NCBI GenBank assembly: GCA_910577375.1 | Contig: CAJTLT010000001.1 | Location: 240,952 to 304,951 of the forward strand | Reading direction: 5' to 3' | From: an uncultured Christensenella sp. | Lineage (GTDB): Bacteria > Bacillota > Clostridia > Christensenellales > Borkfalkiaceae | DNA: 64,000 bases | Shown: positions 8,256 to 15,875 of the stretch, piece by piece | Numbering within the stretch: the first letter of the stretch is position 1 | Layout: the number at the start of each line of letters is the position of its first letter | Notes under the pieces: model-generated | What the model was told of the DNA's origin: nothing | The model's input: only the letters and a program-made list of their open reading frames with translations | Database searches by the model: none | Translations under genes and position numbers: made by a program

Positions 8256-9614
8256 ATGTATTTCAGAGGTCAAAAGTTTTTTGTAGCGGGCATGTCGGTT
8301 TCGGGTGAAAGCAGCGCCCGCTTTTTGCTTGAGCGCGGAGCGGAGGTTTATATTTACGACGACGTAATAAACGATAAAATTTCAGAAGTAATGGCGGAGC
8401 TTGCCGGTTTAGGGGCGCATATTGTAACGCAGGAAACGTGTGAAGCGGCAACTATGCGGTGTGATATTCTTGTTTTAAGCCCCGGAATCCCTATCGATAA
8501 TGTATTGCCGGTAACTTTCCGTAAACAAGGTAAAGCTATTATAGGCGAAGAAGAACTTGCGGCGAATTATTTACGCGCAACAGCGATAGCTGTAACAGGT
8601 ACGAACGGAAAAACAACTACCGTAACTATGATAAACGAAGTTTTGAATGCGGCTGGCATGCACAGTGCAGCATGCGGAAATAACGGAAATCCTCTTATAC
8701 GCGAGGTGGAAAATCTTACTTTTAACGATTATGCGGTTGTAGAAATTTCTTCTTTTCAGCTTGAAACTCTTACAAGTTTACGTCCCCATATTGCGGTTGT
8801 AACAAATATTACGGAAGACCATTTGAACCGTCATTACAATATGGAAAATTACATATATCTTAAATCCAAAATTCTCCGCAATTTGAAAGAAAGCGAGTTT
8901 GCCGTTCTTAATTATGACGACCCTGTTGTGAGAAATTTTGCAAAGAGTACAAAGGCTAAGGTTGTATATTTTTCAATGCAGTCGCGTGTTGATGGCGCTT
9001 ATTTTGAAAACGGCGGAATATATTTCAACGGCGAAAAATACTTTGATTTGACGGATATGTCTATCGACGGTGTACATAACGTTTATAATGCGCTTGCGTG
9101 TGTGGCTGTTGCCGGAATTCTGAAACTTGATAAAAAGCGTTCCGGCGAAGCCATATGCGCTTTCAAAGGAGTGAAACACCGCATAGAAAAGGTTCGAGAA
9201 GTCGGCGGCGTAACTTATGTGGACGATAGCAAAGGAACAAATGTTGACGCGGCTTTAAAGGCGGCGCAAACTATGAATTGTCCTACCGTAATTTTGTTGG
9301 GCGGTAAAGATAAAGGGGAAGATTATTTTCCGCTTTTTTCGGGGCTTTCTTCAACGTCCGTTGTGCACGCGGTTATTTATGGCGAAAACAGATTTAAAAT
9401 GCTGAACGCCGCAATAAAAGCCGGATTTGTAAGCTTTTCGTTATGCTCGGAATTTGAAACGGCTGTCAAACTTGCGCAGTTTACGGCAAAACCCGGGCAA
9501 TGCGTACTGTTAAGTCCGGCAAGCTCAAGCTTTGACAGCTTTTTAAATTATGAAGAACGCGGAGACGCGTTCAGGGAAATCGTAGAGAAAATAGATGAAA
9601 ACGAAGTCCGTTGA
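8256..9614 (+). CDS. murD: UDP-N-acetylmuramoylalanine-D-glutamate ligase
   Basis: MurD ligates D-glutamate, the product of MurI, to UDP-MurNAc-L-Ala in the cytoplasm. The 452-residue length is typical. The N-terminal Rossmann-like fold starts GQKFFVAGMSVSGESSARF. The ATP loop AVTGTNGKTTT lies at ~110-119. 'VVEISSFQLETL' and 'TNITEDHLNRH' follow in the central domain, and 'YVDDSKGTN' and 'ILLGGKDKG' in the C-terminal domain. GAGG before the ATG at 8256 overlaps the end of mraY. The 3' end overlaps ftsW by 20 bases. Confidence 0.97.
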   Translation: MYFRGQKFFVAGMSVSGESSARFLLERGAEVYIYDDVINDKISEVMAELAGLGAHIVTQETCEAATMRCDILVLSPGIPIDNVLPVTFRKQGKAIIGEEELAANYLRATAIAVTGTNGKTTTVTMINEVLNAAGMHSAACGNNGNPLIREVENLTFNDYAVVEISSFQLETLTSLRPHIAVVTNITEDHLNRHYNMENYIYLKSKILRNLKESEFAVLNYDDPVVRNFAKSTKAKVVYFSMQSRVDGAYFENGGIYFNGEKYFDLTDMSIDGVHNVYNALACVAVAGILKLDKKRSGEAICAFKGVKHRIEKVREVGGVTYVDDSKGTNVDAALKAAQTMNCPTVILLGGKDKGEDYFPLFSGLSSTSVVHAVIYGENRFKMLNAAIKAGFVSFSLCSEFETAVKLAQFTAKPGQCVLLSPASSSFDSFLNYEERGDAFREIVEKIDENEVR

Positions 9615-10755
9615 AAAAAAAGAGAAAATTGCGGTAAAACCAATATTAAAACATAAAAAACAGCATACAAAAGCGGGAGATATCCCGCTTTTAATATGCG
9701 TTATTATTATGTCGGTTTTCGGTTGTATAATGATTTATTCCGCAAGCTCTTATACGGCTGAAGTGCAGTATGGCGACAGTCTTTATTTTGTAAAAAAGCA
9801 GATTATCGGAGTTGTTCTCGGTATAGCAGCAATGGCGGGCATGTGTTTTTTACCGTATAAAAAACTTTCAAAATTTAAATTTCCGGCTATTATTGTAGCT
9901 GTTATTTTGCTTGTGCTGGTATTTGTGCCTGGAATAGGAATAACCAATTACGGGGCGACACGCTGGATAGGTTTCGGCAGTTTTACTATTCAGCCTTCGG
10001 AAATAGCAAAATATGCTTTTGCTTTGTTTGCCGCGGCTTATTTTGCAAAAAATCATGAAAAGGTCAAAACCGTTAAAGGGGTTTTGCCTGTTCTTGGCGT
10101 TGGCATTTTATTTTGTTTGCTTATAATTATCGAACCGAACATGTCAATTACTATGTGTGTGGGGTTGTTGATGCTTGGGTTGATTTTTTTAAGCGGCACA
10201 AATTTAAAAACGTTTGCAATAATGTTAATTCCGTTTGTCGTAGCTGTTCCGGTTTTAATTATTTTGGAGCCTTACAGATTGCAAAGACTTAGCGCATTTA
10301 TCGACCCGTGGGCGTCGCCGAAAGACGAAGGGTATCAGCTTATTCAATCTCTATATGCTCTCGGGAACGGCGGATTATTTGGAACAGGGCTTTTTAATTC
10401 TACTCAGAAATACAGGTTTTTACCGTTTGCCGAAAGCGATTTTATTTTAGCGATAATGGGGGAAGAACTCGGCTTTTTCGGATTGCTTGTATTTTTCTTT
10501 TTTTGCGGTTTCATTATTTACCGCGGTTTTAAAATTGCAAAAAACTGTAAAGACAGGTTCGGTTTTCTGCTTGCATCTGGGTTTACTCTTGTTTATGGAA
10601 TTCAGGTTGCGGTAAACGCTCTTGTTGTCAGCGGTGCTATACCTCCTACGGGATTGCCTTTGCCTCTTATTTCAAGCGGTAATACGTCGTTGATAATAAC
10701 TATGGCTTCAATGGGGGTGCTTTATAATATTTCGCGCGTTAACAAAGAGAATTAA
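9595..10755 (+). CDS. ftsW: SEDS glycosyltransferase FtsW
   Basis: FtsW polymerises lipid II at the septum in partnership with a class B PBP such as the one at 4174. The 386-residue protein has about ten TM segments after a basic cytoplasmic tail rich in lysine. SEDS signatures include 'GATRWIGFGSFTIQPSEIAKYA' split across residues ~120-142, 'GLFGTGLFNSTQKYRFLP' near 265 and 'ESDFILAIMGEELGFFG' near 285. It begins inside murD. RodA is a possible alternative, but position and PBP partner favour FtsW. murG, which often follows ftsW, is absent. Confidence 0.92.
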   Translation: MKTKSVEKKEKIAVKPILKHKKQHTKAGDIPLLICVIIMSVFGCIMIYSASSYTAEVQYGDSLYFVKKQIIGVVLGIAAMAGMCFLPYKKLSKFKFPAIIVAVILLVLVFVPGIGITNYGATRWIGFGSFTIQPSEIAKYAFALFAAAYFAKNHEKVKTVKGVLPVLGVGILFCLLIIIEPNMSITMCVGLLMLGLIFLSGTNLKTFAIMLIPFVVAVPVLIILEPYRLQRLSAFIDPWASPKDEGYQLIQSLYALGNGGLFGTGLFNSTQKYRFLPFAESDFILAIMGEELGFFGLLVFFFFCGFIIYRGFKIAKNCKDRFGFLLASGFTLVYGIQVAVNALVVSGAIPPTGLPLPLISSGNTSLIITMASMGVLYNISRVNKEN

Positions 10756-10773
10756 ATCCGCCATATAATGGAG

Positions 10774-10797
10774 TAGGGCAAATGCTGTTTTGCCCTA
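10774..10797 (+). other. Hairpin between ftsW and murA
   Basis: A 9-bp stem, TAGGGCAAA (10774-10782) with TTTGCCCTA (10789-10797), has a 6-nt loop and ends 23 bases before the murA ATG. Only a weak T tract follows, so it may be a partial terminator, an RNA processing site or a stabiliser rather than a full stop. A TATAAT-like hexamer at 10764-10769 lies just upstream, without a good -35. Confidence 0.5.
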
Positions 10798-10819
10798 TAT
10801 TTACTTACTCGGAGTCAAT

Positions 10820-12076
10820 ATGGAAAAATACATAATTAACGGAGGAAACAAGCTCTATGGCGGGGTTGAGATTCAATCCGCGAAAAATTCGGTTTTGCCT
10901 GTGCTTGCCGCTACAGTCCTTACGGATGAAAAAATAAGAGTGCTTAATATGCCTGATATATCAGACGTCAGAAATATGGTTAAAATTCTGACGCGTCTCG
11001 GATGTAAGGCGGTTTTTGATGGAAACGATTTAATCGTAGACAGTTCTTGTGCCGATTGCTATGAAATCCCAAGCGAACTTGCGCATGAGCTTCGTTCTTC
11101 GGTCTTTTTGCTCGGTTCAGTCATTTCACGCTTTCATATGGCTAAAATCGCTTATCCCGGCGGTTGCGATATCGGGTTGCGTCCGGTAGATTTGCATCTT
11201 ACGGGTTTAAAGAGGCTGGGGGTTGAAATTACCGAAGAAAACGGATACATAATTTGTAAATGCGATAAGCTTTGCGGTAACGAAATAATGCTTGATTGCC
11301 CCAGCGTAGGGGCAACAGAAAACATAATGCTTGCCGCTGTTAAAGCGGAAGGAACAACGGTTATAAAAAATGCTGCCAGAGAACCCGAAATAGAAGATTT
11401 GCAAAAATTGTTGAACTGTATGGGGGCAAAAGTGAAAGGCGCCGGTAGTAGTTCAATAACGATTGAAGGTGTTAAACGGCTCGGCGGCTGTGATTTTTTA
11501 CCGATTTCGGATAGGATAGAGGCGGGGACTTTTCTTATTGCGGCGGCTATGTGCGGAGGCGAGATTGAACTCAAACGCGCGTGTGCGGAAAATATAAGCT
11601 CGCTTTTACATAAACTTAGGGAAAACGGTTGCAAAATCCGCGTCGGAAATGATAAAATAATTTTAGAAAATCATAGAAGATTAACTTCCGTAAAGAGTAT
11701 AGAAACCCAGCCTTACCCTGGTTTCCCGACTGATTTGCAGGCGCAGATAACGGCGCTTTGTTGTATTTGCCGCGGACAGTCGATTGTTACCGAAAATCTT
11801 TTTGAAACCCGTTTTAAGTATGTTCCGGAACTCAGAAAAATGGGCGCGGATATAACGGTAATCAACCGTAACGCTTTTGTGCGCGGTGTTGAAAAGTTCC
11901 GCGGGGCTACGGTTATTGCGCATGACTTGCGCGGCGGGGCGGCTCTTGTTTCCGCCGGTTTAGCGGCAGAAGGAAGAAGTGAGATTCTTGATATTTCCCA
12001 TATAGACAGGGGATACGGCTCTTTTGAATATAAGCTCAGAAAACTTGGCGGAGATATAGTAAGAGTGTCGGTTTAG
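10820..12076 (+). CDS. murA: UDP-N-acetylglucosamine 1-carboxyvinyltransferase
   Basis: MurA performs the first committed peptidoglycan step, moving enolpyruvate from PEP to UDP-GlcNAc. With the ATG at 10820 (CGGAG 5 bases upstream) it has 418 residues. An in-frame TTG at 10790 lies inside the hairpin and is not favoured. 'GGNKLYGGVEIQSAKNS' at the N terminus carries the substrate-binding Lys-Asn. The catalytic loop 'PGGCDIGLRPVDLHL' has Cys at ~116, the residue alkylated by fosfomycin, so the enzyme is predicted to be fosfomycin-sensitive. Its place inside the dcw cluster is seen in other Firmicutes. Confidence 0.96.
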   Translation: MEKYIINGGNKLYGGVEIQSAKNSVLPVLAATVLTDEKIRVLNMPDISDVRNMVKILTRLGCKAVFDGNDLIVDSSCADCYEIPSELAHELRSSVFLLGSVISRFHMAKIAYPGGCDIGLRPVDLHLTGLKRLGVEITEENGYIICKCDKLCGNEIMLDCPSVGATENIMLAAVKAEGTTVIKNAAREPEIEDLQKLLNCMGAKVKGAGSSSITIEGVKRLGGCDFLPISDRIEAGTFLIAAAMCGGEIELKRACAENISSLLHKLRENGCKIRVGNDKIILENHRRLTSVKSIETQPYPGFPTDLQAQITALCCICRGQSIVTENLFETRFKYVPELRKMGADITVINRNAFVRGVEKFRGATVIAHDLRGGAALVSAGLAAEGRSEILDISHIDRGYGSFEYKLRKLGGDIVRVSV

Positions 12077-12083
12077 TTAATTT

Positions 12084-12818
12084 ATGAAATACATAAGAAA
12101 AATAACTGTTGCCTTAATAATATTTATATTTTTTGCGGCGCTTGCAATTGGCGCAGGGGTTATGTTTGCGGTACGTAATGTGAATATAAGTTATTTGGAT
12201 TACGGAAGCGAAAACGGCGAAACTGTGTCTGAAATGAAAAAATCAGTTCTGGATAATTTCCGGGGAACGCTTATTTCGTTTGTCAATGAAGATGATGTTA
12301 AAAAGTGTCTGCCCGACGGATATGTTTTGATAAGTTTTGAGAAGGTTTATCCTTGTACTTTGAATTTCACGGTTAAAGAACGCAGAGAAGTTTTTGCCGA
12401 AAAGACTGAATCGGGTTACAATATATACGATGAAGACGGCGAATTTTTGAGAAGTTCTGAAAATTATTTTAATAAAAAAGACGGCGCGCCGAATGTGATT
12501 ATCGAAACTGCCGATAAATGCGATACGGCACATGCCGCGGCTTCTTTTAAAAGGAATTTTAACTCTCTCCGTTCTTCGGTTGAAAAAATAATTAAAACCT
12601 CCGCACAAACTTCTTTTGACGATGATAAATGTGTTTTTATTTTGCGTTGCGGACTGAAAATAGAGGTTAAGGGCAGCGTACTGTTTGAAGAAAAACTCGG
12701 CCGTGCGGCGGAAGTGTTTGCGACATTGTCGGGAGAACAAAAACTCGGTGGAACAATTTACTGTTATACGGCAATTGACGGAAACAGCGTTCGCGCAACC
12801 TATGAAAATGCAGTTTAA
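12084..12818 (+). CDS. ftsQ: Cell division protein FtsQ/DivIB-like
   Basis: A bitopic division protein that links FtsL and FtsB in the divisome. The 244-residue product has a short basic start (MKYIRK), one TM helix (~8-30), then a POTRA-like domain ending 'FEKVYPCTLNFTVKERREVF' (~85-104). This corresponds to the conserved 'YP-x-T-L-x-I-x-V-x-E-R' motif of the family. The rest is poorly conserved, as usual. No clear Shine-Dalgarno precedes the ATG, 7 bases after the murA stop. A strong terminator follows. Confidence 0.85.
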   Translation: MKYIRKITVALIIFIFFAALAIGAGVMFAVRNVNISYLDYGSENGETVSEMKKSVLDNFRGTLISFVNEDDVKKCLPDGYVLISFEKVYPCTLNFTVKERREVFAEKTESGYNIYDEDGEFLRSSENYFNKKDGAPNVIIETADKCDTAHAAASFKRNFNSLRSSVEKIIKTSAQTSFDDDKCVFILRCGLKIEVKGSVLFEEKLGRAAEVFATLSGEQKLGGTIYCYTAIDGNSVRATYENAV

Positions 12819-12828
12819 TAAGGTTTAA

Positions 12829-12857
12829 AAAAGCAACCTTTGCGGGTTGTTTTTTTG
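12829..12857 (+). terminator. Terminator after ftsQ
   Basis: AAAAGCAACC (12829-12838) pairs with GGTTGTTTTT (12845-12854) in a 10-bp stem with one G-U pair, followed by further T. It separates the mraZ-ftsQ transcript from the ftsA-ftsZ unit. Confidence 0.8.
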
Positions 12858-12867
12858 TTTCATTTTG

Positions 12868-12896
12868 TTGACTTTATTATTGCGTTATTATATAAT
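12868..12896 (+). promoter_or_regulatory. ftsA-ftsZ promoter
   Basis: -35 TTGACT (12868-12873), exactly 17-bp spacer, perfect -10 TATAAT (12891-12896). It lies 31 bp upstream of the ftsA ATG and immediately after the ftsQ terminator, so FtsA/FtsZ levels can be set independently of the murein genes. Confidence 0.85.
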
Positions 12897-12927
12897 CAAT
12901 TATATAATAGAGTATGGAGCTTTGCAT

Positions 12928-14046
12928 ATGCGTCGCAACGGTGTTGCCGTGCTTGATATACGTTCTTCCGAAATAACTGCGGTTGTCGGAGAAAGAGGCG
13001 TAAACAACACGTTTATTATTAAAAGCAAATATACCTGTCCATATGATGGTTATGCCGAAGGCGAACTGTTGGATACGGACAGTTTTATTTCTGCTGTTTG
13101 CGACGTGGTCAAGAGTACTTTGGCGGCAAACAGAGCTGTGAAAACTTTTTATGTGGGTGTTCCGTGTGAGTTTCTTAAACTTGTGAATACTGATAAGGTT
13201 TTAAGTTTTCAAACGTCAAAAAAAATAACCCGTTCCGATTATGATTTGCTTATTGAAATGAGCAAGCCCGAAAAAGAAGACGGCTGGAAAACAATAAGGC
13301 ACAGTTGTTTATATTTTGTTTTGTCGGACAAGCGTAAAGTAATTAATCCCGCCGGTGCCGTCAGCGATAGTTTGCAAGGCAAATGTGGTTTTTATAAGTG
13401 TAAAACTTCTTTTATTGATTGTCTTATGTTAGCGTTTAAACGGTTTAAAGAAATTAATGAGGTCAACTTATTGCCGTTAAATTATGCTGAGGCAATGTAC
13501 TTAATTGAACCGGAAAAACGTGATGAATGTGCCGTGTTATTTGATTTCGGTTATATTTCTTCAACATACAGTGTGGTCTGCGGAAACGGATTGTTATACA
13601 GCGAATCTTTTTCCGTAGGTATAGGGCATATAGCTTTTTATCTTATGTCTGAACTGGATATTCCGTTTGAAGTAGCGTCTTCGTTTCTTTCTACAGTTAA
13701 TCTCAATGCCAAAGAGCAGCTTTCAGCTTCTGAAGAGTGTTTATATGAAGGTAAAACGTATACGTTTACAACCTCTAAATTAAGAGATATAATCAGGGAA
13801 GGGCTTGACGGTATTTGTGAAACAATTGAAGAGTGTAAACAAAATTTCAGCGGAAGAAATTTAGACGGTAAACCGATTTTTATTACCGGTGAAGGTATAA
13901 AAGTTGTAAGAGGCGCAGCCGAGCATTTTTCCGACAGGCTTGAAAAAGGCGTTGAAATTATTGCTCCGAAAGTTCCTTATTACGATAAACCGCAGTTTTC
14001 ATCTGTGCTTAGTTTATTAGATACGGCTTTGTCGGATGCAAAATAA
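12928..14046 (+). CDS. ftsA: Divergent cell division protein FtsA
   Basis: FtsA is the actin-like ATPase that tethers FtsZ to the membrane. The chosen ATG at 12928 (GGAG 8 bases upstream) gives 372 residues starting MRRNGVAVLDIRSSEITAVVG, the phosphate-1 segment of the actin fold. 'AVLFDFGYISSTYSV' (~205-219) is the phosphate-2 segment and 'GKPIFITGEGIKVVRG' (~315-330) the adenosine segment. The protein ends soon after the 'SSVLSLLDTAL' helix. The C-terminal linker and amphipathic membrane-targeting helix of canonical FtsA are not visible. An in-frame TTG at 12847 lies inside the terminator and upstream of the promoter, so it was rejected. It directly precedes ftsZ. Confidence 0.85.
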   Translation: MRRNGVAVLDIRSSEITAVVGERGVNNTFIIKSKYTCPYDGYAEGELLDTDSFISAVCDVVKSTLAANRAVKTFYVGVPCEFLKLVNTDKVLSFQTSKKITRSDYDLLIEMSKPEKEDGWKTIRHSCLYFVLSDKRKVINPAGAVSDSLQGKCGFYKCKTSFIDCLMLAFKRFKEINEVNLLPLNYAEAMYLIEPEKRDECAVLFDFGYISSTYSVVCGNGLLYSESFSVGIGHIAFYLMSELDIPFEVASSFLSTVNLNAKEQLSASEECLYEGKTYTFTTSKLRDIIREGLDGICETIEECKQNFSGRNLDGKPIFITGEGIKVVRGAAEHFSDRLEKGVEIIAPKVPYYDKPQFSSVLSLLDTALSDAK

Positions 14047-14081
14047 TATAAATACATGAATTTACTTGACGGAGGGTCAAT

Positions 14082-15362
14082 ATGTTTAACGATTTGCAAG
14101 GAATCGGCTCGAACGGCATTACAGGCCGTGCAAAAATAAAAGTCATGGGTGTAGGCGGCGCGGGTAACAATGCTGTTAACCGTATGTTGGATGCCGGCAT
14201 AAACAGTGCGGAATATTATGTTGTTAATACCGACAGCCAGATTCTTACGCTTTCGCCGTGTGAAAATAAAATTCAGATAGGCAGTGCGCTTACGAAAGGG
14301 CTTGGCGCAGGCGCAGACCCCGAAGTCGGCAGAGCGGCTGCGGAAGAAAGCAAAGATTTGCTTACAGAAGCGATTAAAGGGACGGACCTTCTTTTTATAA
14401 CTGCCGGTATGGGCGGCGGAACCGGAACAGGCGCTGCTCCCGTAATAGCGAAAATCGCAAGAGATATGAAAATTCTTACGATTGCGGTAGTGACCGAGCC
14501 TTTCAGTTTTGAAGGTAAAAAACGTATGGAAAATACTGCAAAAGGGTTGGACAATCTCAAAAAATATGTCGATACCCTTATAGTTATTCCTAACGATAAA
14601 ATAAAAACCGTTGTTGCTAAAAATACTCCTATGACGGAAGCTTTGCGTGTTGCCGATGAAATTTTAAAGCAAAGCATTAAAGGATTGACTGAGCTTATTG
14701 TAAATCCTGCGCTTATTAATCTCGATTTTGCCGACGTTAAAACTATTTTAAAAGACAAGGGAATTGCTCATCTCGGGGTCGGCGTTGCGAAAGGCGATAA
14801 CAGAATTATAGAGGCTGTGCGCGTTGCTGTAAACTGTCCGCTTCTGGAAACTACTATCGAAGGTGCGCGCGGCGTTATTTTGAATGTTGTTGGCGGTCAG
14901 GATTTAACCATAGACGAAGTGACAGACGCCGCCGAGCTTGTTAAAAGCGTAGTCGACGCCTCGGCTAACATTATTTTCGGTGCAAGAATAGATCCTAATG
15001 TTCAAGACGAAGTTGAAATTACTGTAATAGCTACAAGTTTTCCAGGATATGACAGCAAGCCTGTTGACGAGCCCAGAACTTATTCTGCGCAAACTTACTA
15101 TGATGACAGTTACAGCAGAAGAATGAGTGTGAGCGAGCCTTATTATAAACCTGCTCAAAGTGTTCAGCCTTTACGTCCGGCACAACCGGTGTCTTTGGAA
15201 AGGCAACAATATGTTCAGCCTTTACAGCCTATACAACCGCAAGTGCAGCCTACACAGTACCAACAGGTCGAAGATAATTCGTCAATTGAGCGACCTGCTG
15301 AAAAAAATATTCCTAAATTTGCGCAGCTTTTGAAAAATTTCGGTAAAAAGCGCGAAGACTGA
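14082..15362 (+). CDS. ftsZ: Cell division protein FtsZ
   Basis: The tubulin-like GTPase that forms the cytokinetic ring. At 426 residues it has the nucleotide-binding 'GVGGAGNNAVNRM' near residue 25 and the tubulin signature GMGGGTGTGAAP at ~108-119. The synergy-loop region 'INLDFADVKTIL' lies near residue 210. A glutamine/proline-rich linker (residues ~325-400) with repeated QPLQP/QPLRP units follows. The C-terminal peptide NIPKFAQLLKNFGKK is the docking site for FtsA and other partners. GGAGG precedes the ATG. It is paired with ftsA and ends at a strong bidirectional terminator. Confidence 0.98.
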   Translation: MFNDLQGIGSNGITGRAKIKVMGVGGAGNNAVNRMLDAGINSAEYYVVNTDSQILTLSPCENKIQIGSALTKGLGAGADPEVGRAAAEESKDLLTEAIKGTDLLFITAGMGGGTGTGAAPVIAKIARDMKILTIAVVTEPFSFEGKKRMENTAKGLDNLKKYVDTLIVIPNDKIKTVVAKNTPMTEALRVADEILKQSIKGLTELIVNPALINLDFADVKTILKDKGIAHLGVGVAKGDNRIIEAVRVAVNCPLLETTIEGARGVILNVVGGQDLTIDEVTDAAELVKSVVDASANIIFGARIDPNVQDEVEITVIATSFPGYDSKPVDEPRTYSAQTYYDDSYSRRMSVSEPYYKPAQSVQPLRPAQPVSLERQQYVQPLQPIQPQVQPTQYQQVEDNSSIERPAEKNIPKFAQLLKNFGKKRED

Positions 15363-15389
15363 TTAAGCAAATTAATAAAAAATATATAA

Positions 15390-15424
15390 CGAAATCCGCA
15401 CGCTTTTGCGTGCGGATTTCGTTT
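15390..15424 (+). terminator. Bidirectional terminator between ftsZ and spoVG
   Basis: A perfect 14-bp GC-rich stem (15390-15403 with 15408-15421) has a TTTT loop. It is followed by T on the plus strand and by a T-rich tract on the minus strand, so it can serve both ftsZ and the convergent spoVG. Confidence 0.9.
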
Positions 15425-15462
15425 ACAAATACAGTATTATTTAACGGAAAACATAACATGAC

Positions 15463-15726
15463 TTATTTTTTAAGTTCATCATAGTAAGCCGTAAGGATTG
15501 CTTCTTTTAAAATTTCTCGGGTCTCGGTGTTAAGCGGATGTGCAATATCCTTATAATCGCCATCATTAGTTTTTCTGCTGGGCATTGCAATAAACACGCC
15601 TTCCGCAGCTTCAATTACTTTTATATCATGCACTACGAAACATTCGTCAATAGTAATGGAAGCTACTGCTTTGAGTTTATTGTCCTCCTTGTTAACTAAT
15701 CTGATTCGTACATCTGAGATTTTCAT
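15463..15726 (-). CDS. spoVG: Regulatory RNA/DNA-binding protein SpoVG
   Basis: SpoVG is a small conserved protein affecting septation, sporulation and envelope gene expression; homologues bind nucleic acids. The 87-residue product starts MKISDVRIRLV and contains 'LKAVASITIDECFVVHDIKVI' (split at residues ~17-37). It also has the hallmark 'GVFIAMPSRKTNDGDYKDIAHPLN' split over ~47-70, all typical of the family. AGGTGG lies 4-9 bases before the ATG. It is convergent with ftsZ, which fits its division-related role. Confidence 0.97.
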   Translation of the reverse strand: MKISDVRIRLVNKEDNKLKAVASITIDECFVVHDIKVIEAAEGVFIAMPSRKTNDGDYKDIAHPLNTETREILKEAILTAYYDELKK

Positions 15727-15741
15727 AAAACCACCTGCCAG

Positions 15742-15770
15742 ATTATACTTTCATTGAAATTATTGTACAA
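15742..15770 (-). promoter_or_regulatory. spoVG promoter
   Basis: On the minus strand: -35 TTGTAC (15770-15765), 17-bp spacer, -10 TATAAT (15747-15742). The predicted start near 15735 leaves a leader of only about 9 nt that begins at the Shine-Dalgarno sequence. Confidence 0.75.
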
Positions 15771-15850
15771 TAAAAGATTTATAAATTCAATACTTATTTA
15801 AAAAAATTTTGTGAAAATTTCTTATTAAAAGTCAAAATTCGTGATAATAG

Positions 15851-15856
15851 TATAAT
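15851..15856 (+). promoter_or_regulatory. Possible murC -10 element
   Basis: A perfect TATAAT lies 20 bp before the murC ATG, without a good -35 at 17 bp. The leader would be about 13 nt and contains no Shine-Dalgarno-like sequence. Confidence 0.4.
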
Positions 15857-15875
15857 TTTATTAATAAAATTTATT

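Noticed and set aside
10790..10819. TTG start for MurA
   Set aside because: It lies in the hairpin's 3' arm; the ATG at 10820 has CGGAG at proper distance and fits the family N terminus.
12847..12927. N-terminal extension of FtsA from an in-frame TTG
   Set aside because: The start would lie inside the ftsQ terminator and upstream of the ftsA promoter; the ATG at 12928 has a good Shine-Dalgarno and matches the family N terminus.
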